A DNA stretch of 64,000 bases. Source: Aeromonas lusitana (GTDB lineage Bacteria > Pseudomonadota > Gammaproteobacteria > Enterobacterales > Aeromonadaceae). Under the pieces are notes generated by a model. That model saw only the letters and a list, made by a program, of their open reading frames with translations. It made no database searches and was not told the origin of the DNA. The stretch covers positions 1 to 64,000 of the forward strand of contig NZ_PGCP01000019.1 of the NCBI RefSeq assembly GCF_002812985.1, in the 5' to 3' direction. Made by a program: the position numbers and the translations under genes. This document shows, piece after piece, positions 1-9,032 of this stretch (position 1 is the first letter of the stretch; every line of letters starts with the position of its first letter).

Positions 1-1257
1 GACGGCGCGTGGGGTGGGCTGCTGCAGTGTCTCGATCATCTGCTGGAGCTCGGCAGTGGAGGCGTGGGTGCGGCGCGACAGCACCCGCACCTCGTCCGCC
101 ACCACGGCAAAGCCACGGCCCTGCTCGCCGGCCCGGGCCGCCTCGATGGCGGCGTTCAGCGCCAGCAGATTGGTCTGCTCGGCGATGCCCTGAATTTCCC
201 CCATGACGCTGCCGATCCGCTCGGACTCGCTGGCGAGCTCCACCGCGGAGTGGAAGGCCTGCTCCGCCTGTCTGGCCAGCAGCTCCATCTGCTGCTCTGT
301 CTGATCCAACTGTTGTACCGTGTGCTGGCAACTGCTGCGCGCCTCTGTCACCTGACCGTTGGTGTCCTGGATGTTGCGCGCTATCTCATGGGCCGTGCTG
401 GCCATCTGGGTCATGGCGGCGGCCATCTGCTGGGTCTGGGCATCCTGTTCGTTGATGTCGAGGAAAGCCTGATGAGATGACGCTTTCAGATCGGTCGCCA
501 GGGTCTGCAAGGGATGGGTGGCGTCGTTGACCCGCCCGAGCACGGTGCGGATGCGGGCCTGCAGCATCTTCAAGTGGAAATCGGCGATGGCGCCCGGCGC
601 ATCCCCCGAGTAGACCAGCCGGGTCAGGCTGTCATATTGCTGGCCGAGCTGCCTGAGATAGCGCGGCAAGGAGATGAGCTCGCGCCAGTAGGCGGCCGTG
701 ATGAGCAGCAGGGGCAGCAGCATCAGCAGCGCCGTGATGATGCCTTGGGAGAAGGCGGCCCAGCCGAGCAGCCCCAGCAGCAGCCCGCCGAGCAGCGCAG
801 GCCTGAAGGGGCGCAGGGAGGGGAGCTTGCGGGTTTCCCCCCGCTCGGCCTTGAGCAGGGACTGATAGGCCTGGCTCGCCACCTGCTTGAGCTGAGGCTC
901 GGGCTTGCAGCGCACCGACTGGTAGCCGCTGATCTGGCCCTGCTCGTAGATGGGGGTCACATAGGCATCGACCCAGTAGTAGCGGCCATCCTTGCAGCGG
1001 TTCTTGACCACGCCGCGCCAGGGATTGCCCTCCTTGAGGCGATCCCAGAGGTCGGCGAAGGCGGCCTTGGGCATGTCGGGATGACGCACCAGGTTGTGAT
1101 TCTGACCGACCAGCTCATCGGCCCGATAGCCGGCGATGCGGCAGAAGGCAGGGTTGGCGTAGGTGATGACGCCGCGCAAGTCCGTGGTCGACACGAGTTG
1201 TACGTCGGCAGGAAACTCCACTTCGCTGTCCAGTGTCTGGACGTCTCTGCGGGCCAT
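1..1257 (-). CDS. Aer-like methyl-accepting chemotaxis protein, C-terminus cut by window edge
   Basis: The reading frame starts at ATG 1257 (GGAG about 10 nt upstream) and stays open to base 1, so the 3' end is missing. The first ~120 residues form a PAS domain of the Aer type ([46 protein letters not shown]). A hydrophobic stretch follows near residues 145-185, then the signalling domain with the near-invariant hairpin ([32 protein letters not shown]). No periplasmic sensor domain is visible, so it probably senses redox, oxygen or another cytoplasmic signal and signals to CheA/CheW. The family call is firm; the ligand or cofactor (FAD in E. coli Aer) is not shown by the sequence. Confidence 0.93.
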   Translation of the reverse strand, partial: MARRDVQTLDSEVEFPADVQLVSTTDLRGVITYANPAFCRIAGYRADELVGQNHNLVRHPDMPKAAFADLWDRLKEGNPWRGVVKNRCKDGRYYWVDAYVTPIYEQGQISGYQSVRCKPEPQLKQVASQAYQSLLKAERGETRKLPSLRPFRPALLGGLLLGLLGWAAFSQGIITALLMLLPLLLITAAYWRELISLPRYLRQLGQQYDSLTRLVYSGDAPGAIADFHLKMLQARIRTVLGRVNDATHPLQTLATDLKASSHQAFLDINEQDAQTQQMAAAMTQMASTAHEIARNIQDTNGQVTEARSSCQHTVQQLDQTEQQMELLARQAEQAFHSAVELASESERIGSVMGEIQGIAEQTNLLALNAAIEAARAGEQGRGFAVVADEVRVLSRRTHASTAELQQMIETLQQPTPRAV

Positions 1258-1410
1258 AAGGATAAGCTCCGATGTTCATGCTGGTTGTTATTGTGATGGA
1301 GAGGATGAAAACCTGACCGAGTGCCTGATAGGTTTCATCTCGGGCCCTATTTTGCCAACAAAGACGGAGTAAAAGTAGGGCTTAGGTTGGGTTTTTGTTG
1401 ATTGGTGGTA

Positions 1411-1435
1411 AAAAAATGGCGACCAAAAGGTCGCC
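1411..1435 (-). terminator. Rho-independent terminator of the chitobiose operon
   Basis: On the minus strand a perfect 7-bp stem (GGCGACC, loop TTTT, GGTCGCC; 1418-1435) is followed by A and a run of T (1411-1416). It lies 19 nt past the hexosaminidase stop, which makes that gene the last of its operon. Confidence 0.88.
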
Positions 1436-1453
1436 GAAAAGAAAAAGATAACA

Positions 1454-3319
1454 CTACCTCTGTGGCACCCGATAACGCACCTGCAACTGATCGAGGATCT
1501 GCAGCTGACCGGGCAGGCGGGCGGCGAAGTGCGCCCACTCCTTGCGGGCGGGGGCACTCCAGGCCACCTCGGCCGTGGCCAGCAGGCGCGGGAACAACAT
1601 ATAGTCGAGACGGTCACGAGAGGTCACCAGTTCCGACCATAAGGGGCTCAGCACCCCCAGGATGTTATCGTTGGCATGGAAATCGAGGGGGGCAGGGTCA
1701 CAGGCGTAGACCTGCTCCAGGCTGACGGGGCCGGCCCAATAGAGGCCTGGCTCGTTGACGTCCTGGTTGTAGGCCTGATCCAGATAGAGCTGCTGGGCCG
1801 GTGCCATCACCACGGGATAGCCCGAGGTCGCGGCGTCCAGCCCGGCCTGGAAGTGGGTCCAGGCGAAGATGGTGGCATCCCGGCTCACCTTGTCTCCGTG
1901 CAAAATCTCCTCCCAGCCCAGCATCTTCTTGCCCCTGGCCGCCAAGTATTGCTGGCAGTGGCGCAGCAGGTGACCCTGCAGCTCGCGGCAATCCTGATAG
2001 CCCTGTTGCTGCATCAGCTGCTGGCAGGCGGGGCTGTCGGTCCAGACGCCGGTCGGCACCTCGTCCCCTCCCATGTGCACCTGTTCCCCCGGGAACAGCT
2101 CGCACACCTCGTCCATCACCTTGTTCAGGAACTCGTAGGTGCCGGGCAGCGCCGGGTTGAGCACGTTGTCGTCAAAATATTGCACCGACAGGTAGCGGGA
2201 GTGATCCGCCTCTTCCCGCAGCAGCGCCGGCAGCGCCTTGATGGCCGCGTGGCAGTGACCCGGGATGTCTATCTCCGGAATGACGCTGATGCCAAGGCCG
2301 GCGGCGTAAGCCACCAGCTCGCGCACCTCGCTCTGGGTGTAATAACCGCCGTAGGGCTCGGCGCCACCGCTGAGCTGGGGACCGACCGCCAGGCCATGAC
2401 CGCGCCAAGCCCCCGTCTCGGTCAGCTGGGGGAAGGCCCGGATCTCGAGACGCCAGCCTTCGTCATCGGTCAGGTGCCAATGGAAGCGGTTGAACTTGTA
2501 GAGGCTCATCTGCTTGAGCAGGCGCTTGATGGTGGCAATCGAATGGAAGTGACGGGCGCAGTCGAGGAAGATGCCGCGAAAACCGAAGCGCGGCGCATCC
2601 GTCAGCTCGAGGCAGGGTAGGCTCTCACCGTGCTGCAGCGCCCACTGGGCCAGGCTGATCAGGCCATGGCGCCAGCCAGCCTCGCCCGCCGCCTGAATGC
2701 GGATCTCCCTGGGGCTGATGGAGAGTTGATAAGCCTCGGGGGCGAGGGGCGCCTCGATGAGGTGGATCTCGGCGTCGTGATCCTGCGCCAGCGCGAGGCC
2801 AGTCAGCTCGTTGAAATGAGCCAGCAGGGGGCCGAGGGAGACAGGGCCGCTGACATGGGCCCGCTCCGCCAGCCGGAAGTTGCCCTCGGGCAGCAGCAGG
2901 TGGGCGGGGTGGGGCACTATGCCGTTGGCCGGCTCCACCTCGGGCAGCTCGGGGGGCGAGGGCGCTTGTGCTGGCAACCCCAGCTCCTGACTCACCAGGG
3001 TCACCGGCAGCAGCTGGGGGCCCGTGGTGGCGTCAGCCAGGCTCAGGAAGAAGCCCTGGGGCAAGTCCGAGAGGCGCTTGATGGGGGTGTTGCGGCAGCA
3101 AAAACGCAGCTCGCTGGCGCCAGCCGAGGGGACCAGCACCTTGTAGCTGCCGCTCTGGCGCTCCAGTTCGCCGCCCTCGACCGAGGCCGGGTCTATATGA
3201 CGAGCCAGGCAGAAGTGCAGCTTCCAGGGGGTGGCCGGTAACTGGCTCAGGGTGAAACGGAACCAGACATCATCACCGTCACGTCGGTCAACTTGGGTAT
3301 GGATCAGGGGTGTGGACAT
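1454..3319 (-). CDS. Beta-N-acetylhexosaminidase, glycoside hydrolase family 20
   Basis: This 621-residue protein starts at ATG 3319 with AGAGGA just upstream; the longer frame above it is antisense to the kinase gene. A GH20 N-terminal beta domain is followed by the catalytic barrel, with FRGIFLDCARHFH, FHWHLTDDEGWR and the catalytic Asp-Glu pair in HMGGDEV (about D419-E420). It should remove GlcNAc from the non-reducing end of chitobiose and related N-acetylglucosaminides. No signal peptide is visible, so it probably acts in the cytoplasm on disaccharide brought in by the ABC transporter encoded upstream. It is the last gene of the operon, 67 nt after the kinase. It corresponds in position to the Vibrio cholerae VC0613-type enzyme. 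Confidence 0.93.
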   Translation of the reverse strand: MSTPLIHTQVDRRDGDDVWFRFTLSQLPATPWKLHFCLARHIDPASVEGGELERQSGSYKVLVPSAGASELRFCCRNTPIKRLSDLPQGFFLSLADATTGPQLLPVTLVSQELGLPAQAPSPPELPEVEPANGIVPHPAHLLLPEGNFRLAERAHVSGPVSLGPLLAHFNELTGLALAQDHDAEIHLIEAPLAPEAYQLSISPREIRIQAAGEAGWRHGLISLAQWALQHGESLPCLELTDAPRFGFRGIFLDCARHFHSIATIKRLLKQMSLYKFNRFHWHLTDDEGWRLEIRAFPQLTETGAWRGHGLAVGPQLSGGAEPYGGYYTQSEVRELVAYAAGLGISVIPEIDIPGHCHAAIKALPALLREEADHSRYLSVQYFDDNVLNPALPGTYEFLNKVMDEVCELFPGEQVHMGGDEVPTGVWTDSPACQQLMQQQGYQDCRELQGHLLRHCQQYLAARGKKMLGWEEILHGDKVSRDATIFAWTHFQAGLDAATSGYPVVMAPAQQLYLDQAYNQDVNEPGLYWAGPVSLEQVYACDPAPLDFHANDNILGVLSPLWSELVTSRDRLDYMLFPRLLATAEVAWSAPARKEWAHFAARLPGQLQILDQLQVRYRVPQR

Positions 3320-3386
3320 GGATATTCCTCTGATGGGGTGAACAGGATGGGATCCTCTCCCGCATACGGCTCGGCGTGGACAGGGT

Positions 3387-4259
3387 TCAGGGATACAGGC
3401 ATGGGAATGCTTCCGATTTGGCGAACAGGATGGCCCCTTCCAGGGCATCGGCGGTGGGCGAAACCAGGTTGAGATGGGCCAATCGGGGGGCGAGTCGGGT
3501 GCCGATCCCGCCGAGCAGGGCAATCCGGCGGGCCCCAAGCTGCTGCATCCCCTCCAGCAGGGTCTGCAACTGGGCGCAGGTCTCATCCAGCAGCTGGCAG
3601 GCGAGCTCGTCCCCGTCGCTGGCGGCATCGAACACCCAGGGTGCGAAGCGACCATAGTCCGCCGGGATGGCCTTGGCCGCCCAGCGCACCACCTCGGCCT
3701 GATCCCGCTTGAAGTGATCCAGCAGGCGCACCGCGAGCAGGCTGGGGGGCAGTATGCCGTCGTGGCAGAGCAGGGCCTGCTGCAGGGCGCGTAGCCCGAG
3801 CCAGGCGCCGCTGCCAAGATCCGAGATGGGGAAGCCGCGACCTGAGCAGGTGCGCAGCCGATCCTCCTGATAGATGAGGCCGGCCGAGCCGGTACCGGCG
3901 ATGAGGATGGCCCCCTCCTGACCACCGAAGGCGCCGAGGCAGGCACCGAAGGCATCGGAGGTGAGCCGCACGCTCGCGAACGGGAAGGGCATGGCCAGCA
4001 GGGCATGGTAGCAGTCGGCTAGCTCGGCGGAGGCGAGCGCCAGCCCGACCCCCATCTGCTGCTCCACCTCCTTGCCCAGACCCGCCTCGGTACGGGCCAG
4101 CTCGATGGCGGTCAGCACGTGGCGATGGGCGAGGGGAATGCCTAGCTCCAGATTGGATCCCGCCGCCCGGCCCTCGCCCAGCAGCTTGCCTGATCGATCG
4201 CGGATGCGAGCCCGGGTATGGGTACCGCCCCCGTCCACGCCAACCCAGTACTCAATCAT
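3387..4259 (-). CDS. BadF/BadG-type sugar kinase (glucosamine / N-acetylglucosamine kinase)
   Basis: 290 residues starting at ATG 4259, overlapping the end of the GH9 gene by 8 nt, so translation is probably coupled. The N-terminus has the acetate/sugar kinase phosphate loop GVDGGGTHTRARI. Further signatures are LTSDAFGACLGAF, ILIAGTGSAGL, ISDLGSGAWLGL and a late ALLGGIG. The family (BadF/BadG/BcrA/BcrD ATPases) includes GlcNAc kinase and the glucosamine-specific kinase GspK of Vibrio. Placed directly after an exo-glucosaminidase gene and before a hexosaminidase gene, it should phosphorylate the released amino sugar. Whether GlcN or GlcNAc is preferred cannot be read from the sequence; synteny with Vibrio VC0614 favours GlcN. 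Confidence 0.88.
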   Translation of the reverse strand: MIEYWVGVDGGGTHTRARIRDRSGKLLGEGRAAGSNLELGIPLAHRHVLTAIELARTEAGLGKEVEQQMGVGLALASAELADCYHALLAMPFPFASVRLTSDAFGACLGAFGGQEGAILIAGTGSAGLIYQEDRLRTCSGRGFPISDLGSGAWLGLRALQQALLCHDGILPPSLLAVRLLDHFKRDQAEVVRWAAKAIPADYGRFAPWVFDAASDGDELACQLLDETCAQLQTLLEGMQQLGARRIALLGGIGTRLAPRLAHLNLVSPTADALEGAILFAKSEAFPCLYP

Positions 4260-5985
4260 GCTTGCCTCCGAGGGTGCTCTGCCAGCAGATGGCCAGGGCA
4301 AACCAGGCGGCGTGGGGGATCCACTGCTCCCCCCAGCGCCAGTTCTGATCCAGCCTCTCCTTGTACTGCTCGGGAATGAAAGCCACATCGGCCTCGTCAT
4401 CGAAACCGGCTGTGATGCCGTTGCAGATCCCGCCAAGGGCGTTGGGGTAGCCGGCGGTGTAGCTCGGGTTGTTGATGCCATGGCCCGCCAGCATGCAGGC
4501 ATTGAAGGGGTTTTGCCCCAAAATCCAGTCGAGCTGACGCTGGCCGAAGGCCAGTAGGGGTTTGCGCTGCTGGGGCAGCAGCTTTGCAGCGGAAAATGTC
4601 ATGGCGGCCAGGGAGGCCAGGCGAGCATTCTCTCCCTGCCACCAGTAGCCGGATTCGTTGTTGTGGGGCATAAAGAAGCTCACCCTGGGGGCCTCGTCCA
4701 CCCCTTTCACAAACTGGCGGGCGAGGGCGAAGGGGTTGCCCGCCTGGGCGGTCAGCGCCAGCTCGGCGGCGAGCGCCTGCTGTACCACTGTCTTCACCCT
4801 GGCCTTGCGTTCCTGATCGGGCTCTATGGCCAGGTATTCGATCAGCGCCAACACCGGCAGGCCCGCCTCGGCGGCGTGATAGTAGGGGCGCGAGCCATCA
4901 TCATTGGCGCCCCAGTAATGGCCGAGCTCAGGGTGGGCCTGCTGGCGCTGGCACAGCTTGCCTGCCCTGTCTCTGGCTTCCCCAAGCCAGCCCTGACCCA
5001 GGGTGCGGGTCAGCTCGACTGCGGCCAGCAGGGCGCAGTAGTCATCTATGATGTTCTCGCAGCCATCGTCCAGGTAGGCGAGGTTGTGCTCGCGCAGGTG
5101 CAGATAGCCGCTGCTGGCGGCCTCGGCATAGCGGCTGGCATCGAAATCACCTGTGGTGGATTCGCGGGCGGCGCGGGCCAGGGCGGCGATGGCGAGACCC
5201 CCTCCCTGCCTGAACCCCGCCTGCCAGTTGCTGGACTTGAGCCCCTGCTGGGTGGCGTAGGCGCACAGTTCGCGCTGCTCGGGATCCTTGCTCCACTTGT
5301 CGAACAGGGTCATGTAGAAGAAGCCGCTCTCGTCTTGCATCCGGCAGAGGAAGTCGGCCCCGTGCAGCGCCTCGTCATTGAGCCGCTTGCACAGGTTCAG
5401 GCCGTCGATGTCGGTGCGCGTGGCGAGCAGCTCCCGGCACTTGAGCAGGGCCCAGACCACCATGGGGGTCTGCTGGGGATTGAGATAGTTCGCATAGGAG
5501 AGGTGGCTCAAGTACTTGCTCATGTCGCCGCTGGCATCGAACCAGCCACCGCGCACGTCCCGCCGCTGGTCGCTGCCATGGAGGCGGGCATTGCGGTCGG
5601 CACGCTCGAAGGCGCCGCTGGTGCGCTGACCCTTGAAGTAGTGCACCACATCGGAGAGGCAGGTGCGACTCAGCAGATCGGTGCCGATGGCGAAGCGGGC
5701 GGAGCGGGTGATGGCGGGGGGCTCGGCGGCGCCCGTGGTGGTGATGGCCTCCAGCCGATAGTGACCCGGCTCCCTGAAGGCGCTGAAGTCGGCGCGCCAG
5801 AAGGCGCGGCCCTGCCAACCCGGCACCTGGCCGGCGGCCTGCAATGGGGTCTCGAACAGGATCTGGCCATCCGCCAGTCGGATCAGCCTGAGCTGACCGC
5901 TGAGCTCGGTATGGGGGGCGCCTTGCAGCAGGGCCACCTTGTGTCCGTCACAATCGTAACCCACCTGATTGATCAAGAGTTCCAT
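4252..5985 (-). CDS. Glycoside hydrolase family 9, probable exo-beta-D-glucosaminidase
   Basis: 577 residues from ATG 5985 (GGGAG 10 nt upstream); a TTG three bases earlier is a less likely start. An N-terminal Ig-like domain (LLINQVGYDCDGHKVALLQ) leads into a GH9 (alpha/alpha)6 barrel containing GGWFDASGDMSKYLSH, with the Asp pair typical of the nucleophile region, and the later LDWILGQNPF, GINNPSYTAGYPNALGG and FIPEQY. There is no signal peptide, so it is cytoplasmic, unlike GH9 cellulases. Its Photobacterium/Vibrio counterparts in the same operon have been described as exo-beta-D-glucosaminidases. Databases often label such proteins endoglucanase, which context argues against here. Confidence 0.87.
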   Translation of the reverse strand: MELLINQVGYDCDGHKVALLQGAPHTELSGQLRLIRLADGQILFETPLQAAGQVPGWQGRAFWRADFSAFREPGHYRLEAITTTGAAEPPAITRSARFAIGTDLLSRTCLSDVVHYFKGQRTSGAFERADRNARLHGSDQRRDVRGGWFDASGDMSKYLSHLSYANYLNPQQTPMVVWALLKCRELLATRTDIDGLNLCKRLNDEALHGADFLCRMQDESGFFYMTLFDKWSKDPEQRELCAYATQQGLKSSNWQAGFRQGGGLAIAALARAARESTTGDFDASRYAEAASSGYLHLREHNLAYLDDGCENIIDDYCALLAAVELTRTLGQGWLGEARDRAGKLCQRQQAHPELGHYWGANDDGSRPYYHAAEAGLPVLALIEYLAIEPDQERKARVKTVVQQALAAELALTAQAGNPFALARQFVKGVDEAPRVSFFMPHNNESGYWWQGENARLASLAAMTFSAAKLLPQQRKPLLAFGQRQLDWILGQNPFNACMLAGHGINNPSYTAGYPNALGGICNGITAGFDDEADVAFIPEQYKERLDQNWRWGEQWIPHAAWFALAICWQSTLGGKHD

Positions 5986-6022
5986 CAAGCGCTTACTCCC
6001 TTGTCTGGGTGAGGCAATGAAG

Positions 6023-6041
6023 GGGCCTCGCGAGGAGGCCC
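6023..6041 (-). other. Intra-operon hairpin between ABC ATPase and GH9 genes
   Basis: A perfect 7-bp stem (GGGCCTC / GAGGCCC, 5-nt loop) lies in the 102-nt gap between the transporter and enzyme halves of the operon. No T run follows on the minus strand. It may lower read-through or protect the upstream mRNA rather than act as a full terminator. Confidence 0.5.
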
Positions 6042-6087
6042 TGAGTGAAATGCGGTGGGCAGCCGGTGCTAAGCCTGGCTGCGTCGC

Positions 6088-7080
6088 TTATTCGTGCAGG
6101 TAGCAGCGCACGAAGTGGTTGTCGGCGAGTTTGGTCACCGGTGGCAGGCTCTCCTTGCAGCGGGCCATGACCTGGTGGCAGCGACCGGCGAACGGGCAGC
6201 CGCGTGACTCCGGGGTCCACAGGGGTATCTCTCCCTTGCGGCCTCCCTCCAGCTCGGCATGGATGCTCTTCTCCGGATCCGGCACCGCCGAGATGAGCAG
6301 CTGGGTGTAGGGGTGCTGGGGGTGGTGCAGGATCTCGTCCACCTCGCCCCACTCCACCATGTGGCCCACGTACATGACCGCGAGATCCTCCGCCACATAG
6401 CGGGCGGTGGCGATGTCGTGGGTGATGTAGAGCATGGAGACGCCGAGCTCGTTCTTCATCTGCTCCATCAGGTTGAGGATGCCGATGCGAATGGAGACGT
6501 CGAGCATGGAGGTGGGCTCGTCCGCCAGCACCACTTCCGCCTCCACCGCCAGGTTGCGGGCGATATTGACCCGCTGGCGCTGGCCGCCGGAGAGCTGGTG
6601 CGGGTACTTGGCCGCGGTCGCCTTGGCCGGGGTCAGCCCCACCTTCTCCAGCAATGTGTAGACCATCTCAGGCAGGTCTTTCTTGTCGAGCACCTTGCTG
6701 TGCAGCAGAAGGGGACGGGCGATGTGGTGGTAGATGGTGTGGGTCGGGTTGAGTGAACCGAACGGGTCTTGCCACACCATCTGCACGCTCTGGCGGTAGT
6801 CGAGCAGAGCCGTGCCCTTGTTGAACTCCTCCAGATCCCGGCCGCGATAGAGGATGCGACCGTTGGAGAGCTTGTACATCTTGGCGATGATCTTGGCGAT
6901 GGTGCTCTTGCCAGATCCCGACTCACCCACCACCGCCAGGGCGCGGCCCCGGTGCAGGTTGAAGGTGATGTCGGACAGGGCCCGCATCTTGCCACTCTTG
7001 ATGGCATTGGAGTTGACGGGGAAGTCCTTGTAGAGATGCTGGACCTCGATGATGGGCGCATCGGTTTGGGCGATTTGCAT
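6088..7080 (-). CDS. Chitooligosaccharide/oligopeptide-type ABC transporter ATPase (second, DppF/OppF-like)
   Basis: Walker A is GESGSGKST, the signature is LSGGQRQR, Walker B is VVLADEPTS and the H-loop is YITHD. The C-terminal oligopeptide-transporter extension has a Cys cluster (RGCPFAGRCHQVMARC). I place the start at ATG 7080 (330 residues): AAGGA lies 8 nt before it. The alternative ATG at 7089 sits directly on that same AAGG with no spacing. It pairs with the ATPase encoded upstream to energise import of (GlcNAc)2-type disaccharides, by analogy with Vibrio VC0616. The gap to the preceding gene is only 11 nt. Confidence 0.9.
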   Translation of the reverse strand: MQIAQTDAPIIEVQHLYKDFPVNSNAIKSGKMRALSDITFNLHRGRALAVVGESGSGKSTIAKIIAKMYKLSNGRILYRGRDLEEFNKGTALLDYRQSVQMVWQDPFGSLNPTHTIYHHIARPLLLHSKVLDKKDLPEMVYTLLEKVGLTPAKATAAKYPHQLSGGQRQRVNIARNLAVEAEVVLADEPTSMLDVSIRIGILNLMEQMKNELGVSMLYITHDIATARYVAEDLAVMYVGHMVEWGEVDEILHHPQHPYTQLLISAVPDPEKSIHAELEGGRKGEIPLWTPESRGCPFAGRCHQVMARCKESLPPVTKLADNHFVRCYLHE

Positions 7081-7091
7081 GACAGACATCC

Positions 7092-8114
7092 TTAACAGCC
7101 AGCGGCCTTGTCCAGATAGATCGGAAGATCCGGTTGTTGCTCCGCCACCTCGTAGAGATGGCAGGCAGTCTGTTGTCCCGGCCGGATCTCGGCCAGTCGA
7201 GTGTATTCCTGACGGCAGCGGCTATGCACCTTGGCGCAGCGGGCCTGGAAGCGGCAGCCGACCGGCACCTCCAGCAGGTTGAGCGGGGTGCCGGGGATCC
7301 CCTCCAGCACGGTTTTCGGGCCGTGCAGGGGAGGGAAGGAGTTACCGAGCCCCCGGGTGTAGGGGTGCAGGGGCGCGGTCAGGATCGACTTGGACGGCGC
7401 CACTTCCACCAGTTCACCGGCGTACATGATGCCGATGCGATCGCAGAACTCGACCATGAGCGAGAGATCGTGGGTGATGAACAGGATGGAGAAGTTGAAC
7501 TTCTCCTTGAGCGCATAAACCTTCTGCAGGATCTCCCGCTGCACCACCACGTCCAGCGCCGTGGTGGGCTCGTCCATGATCAGCAGCTCAGGGTTGAGGG
7601 CCATGGCGATGGCGATCACCAGCCGCTGACGCATGCCGCCGGAGAACTGGTGCGGGTAATCCTTGAGCCGGCTTGGGTGAATGTCGACGATTTCCAGCAG
7701 CTCCTGGGCGCGCTTGATGGCCTCGTAGCGGGTCAGCCCCGGGTTGTGGGCCAGCAGCACGTCGCAGAACTGCTCCTCCATGCGAAGCACAGGGTTGAGT
7801 GCATTCATGGCGGACTGGAACACCACGCTCGCCTGACGCCAGCGGTAGCTGCGCAGCCGCTCGTCGTCAAAATGCAGAATGTTCTCGCCCTTGAACAGGA
7901 TCTCGCCGCCGCTGATGTAGGCGGGCGGCTTGTGCAGCCGGGCCACCGAGAAGGCGACCGTGGACTTGCCACAGCCGGACTCGCCGGCGAGGCCGAATAC
8001 CTCCCCCGGCATGATGTCAAAGCTGACCGAGTTGACGGCGCGCACGTCGCCGCTCTCTGTGATGTAGTCGACGCAGAGCTGGCGCACCGACAGCAGGGGT
8101 TGTTGCGAGGTCAT
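7092..8114 (-). CDS. Chitooligosaccharide/oligopeptide-type ABC transporter ATPase (first, DppD/OppD-like)
   Basis: 340 residues from ATG 8114, whose ATGA overlaps the stop of the permease gene before it. Walker A is GESGCGKST, the Q-loop is VFQSAMNALNP, the signature is FSGGMRQR, Walker B is LLIMDEPTTALD and the H-loop is FITHD. The C-terminal part contains the oligopeptide-family Cys motif (GCRFQARCAKVHSRC), which in some relatives binds an Fe-S cluster. It works with the second ATPase in the cytoplasm under the permease dimer. The substrate assignment rests on the chitobiose-operon context; on sequence alone it would be called a dipeptide transporter ATPase. Confidence 0.9.
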   Translation of the reverse strand: MTSQQPLLSVRQLCVDYITESGDVRAVNSVSFDIMPGEVFGLAGESGCGKSTVAFSVARLHKPPAYISGGEILFKGENILHFDDERLRSYRWRQASVVFQSAMNALNPVLRMEEQFCDVLLAHNPGLTRYEAIKRAQELLEIVDIHPSRLKDYPHQFSGGMRQRLVIAIAMALNPELLIMDEPTTALDVVVQREILQKVYALKEKFNFSILFITHDLSLMVEFCDRIGIMYAGELVEVAPSKSILTAPLHPYTRGLGNSFPPLHGPKTVLEGIPGTPLNLLEVPVGCRFQARCAKVHSRCRQEYTRLAEIRPGQQTACHLYEVAEQQPDLPIYLDKAAGC

Positions 8115-9031
8115 GCTGTCTTCTCCTGTACGGCTGGCATCGGCGTGGTGACGGGGGCGGCGAGTTTCTTCCAGCGATTCAGGCCCTTGTGAGAGCGCAG
8201 CTGGGGGTTGGCTATCTCGTCGATGGCGAAGTTGAGCATGGCAAGGCCGGCGCCCAGGGTGGCGATGGCGAAGCAGGGGGCCAAGATCTCCCACCAGGCG
8301 CCCACCAGGATGGCGCTCGAGGTCTGGGCGTTGTAGAGCATGATGCCCCAGCTGACCACGGTCGGATCGCCGAGCCCCAGGAACTCCAAGGTCGCCTCGG
8401 TGACGATGGCGTAGATGATGGAGCCGATGAAGCTCACCCCTATGATGGAGATGAGGTTTGGCAGTATCTCCACCAGGATGATGCGCCAGGCCGGCTCACC
8501 CAGTACCTCGGCGGCGATGACGAACTCCTTCTCCCGCAGCGCCAGGGTCTGGGCACGGATCACCCGAGCGCCGTAGGCCCAGGAGGTAAAGCCTATGATG
8601 AGGGCAATCACCGTCGGTGACGCCTCCCCGATAAAGCTCGCGAGCACCAGTAATAACGGCAGGTTCGGGATCACCAGCACCACGTTCATCAGGAAGGTGA
8701 GGCACTCATCGATCACCCCGCCAAAATAACCGGCCGTGATGCCCACCGTGATGGCGAGGGCGCAGACCAGCAGGCCCGCCCCGAAACCCACCATCAGGGA
8801 GATGCGGGCGCCGCTGGTGAACTGGGCCCAGAGATCGTGACCCATGCGGTTGGACCCCATCACCAGCTCCATGCTGGGTGGCTGGTGCGGGCGGGCGACC
8901 CGTTTGGTGGGCTCGTTGCTGGCGAGCAGCGGGGCGAACAGGGCCATCAGCACGAAGGTGACCACGATGGCGAGACCGAAGGCGGCCTTCTTGTTGCCCA
9001 GCAGGATTTTTAAAATAGTCGGCATACGCAT
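8111..9031 (-). CDS. ABC transporter permease, DppC/OppC type
   Basis: 306 residues from ATG 9031, with a strong AGGAGG 8 nt upstream; the preceding permease stops 1 nt before. One N-terminal membrane helix (FGLAIVVTFVLMALFAPLLA) is followed by the binding-protein-dependent transport domain with the conserved RAQTLALREKEFVIAAEVLG EAA-type loop that contacts the ATPase. Like other DppC proteins it has a short segment before the first helix and about six helices. It is one half of the inner-membrane channel of the chitooligosaccharide importer. Confidence 0.9.
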   Translation of the reverse strand: MRMPTILKILLGNKKAAFGLAIVVTFVLMALFAPLLASNEPTKRVARPHQPPSMELVMGSNRMGHDLWAQFTSGARISLMVGFGAGLLVCALAITVGITAGYFGGVIDECLTFLMNVVLVIPNLPLLLVLASFIGEASPTVIALIIGFTSWAYGARVIRAQTLALREKEFVIAAEVLGEPAWRIILVEILPNLISIIGVSFIGSIIYAIVTEATLEFLGLGDPTVVSWGIMLYNAQTSSAILVGAWWEILAPCFAIATLGAGLAMLNFAIDEIANPQLRSHKGLNRWKKLAAPVTTPMPAVQEKTA

Positions 9032-9032
9032 C

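Noticed and set aside
64-1296. Long plus-strand frames across the chemoreceptor gene
   Set aside because: They are antisense shadows in GC-rich DNA; the minus strand encodes a clear PAS/MCP protein.
1340-1400. Sigma-28 promoter for the chemoreceptor gene
   Set aside because: TAAG and CCGTCTT-like pieces occur on the minus strand, but the spacing (13) and the -10 sequence do not fit.
3320-4006. N-terminal extension of the hexosaminidase frame to 4006
   Set aside because: It lies over the kinase gene in another frame; ATG 3319 has a good ribosome-binding site and gives a normal GH20 protein.
4663-6012. 449-codon plus-strand frame opposite the GH9 gene
   Set aside because: No homology features or ribosome-binding site; the opposite strand encodes a complete GH9 enzyme.
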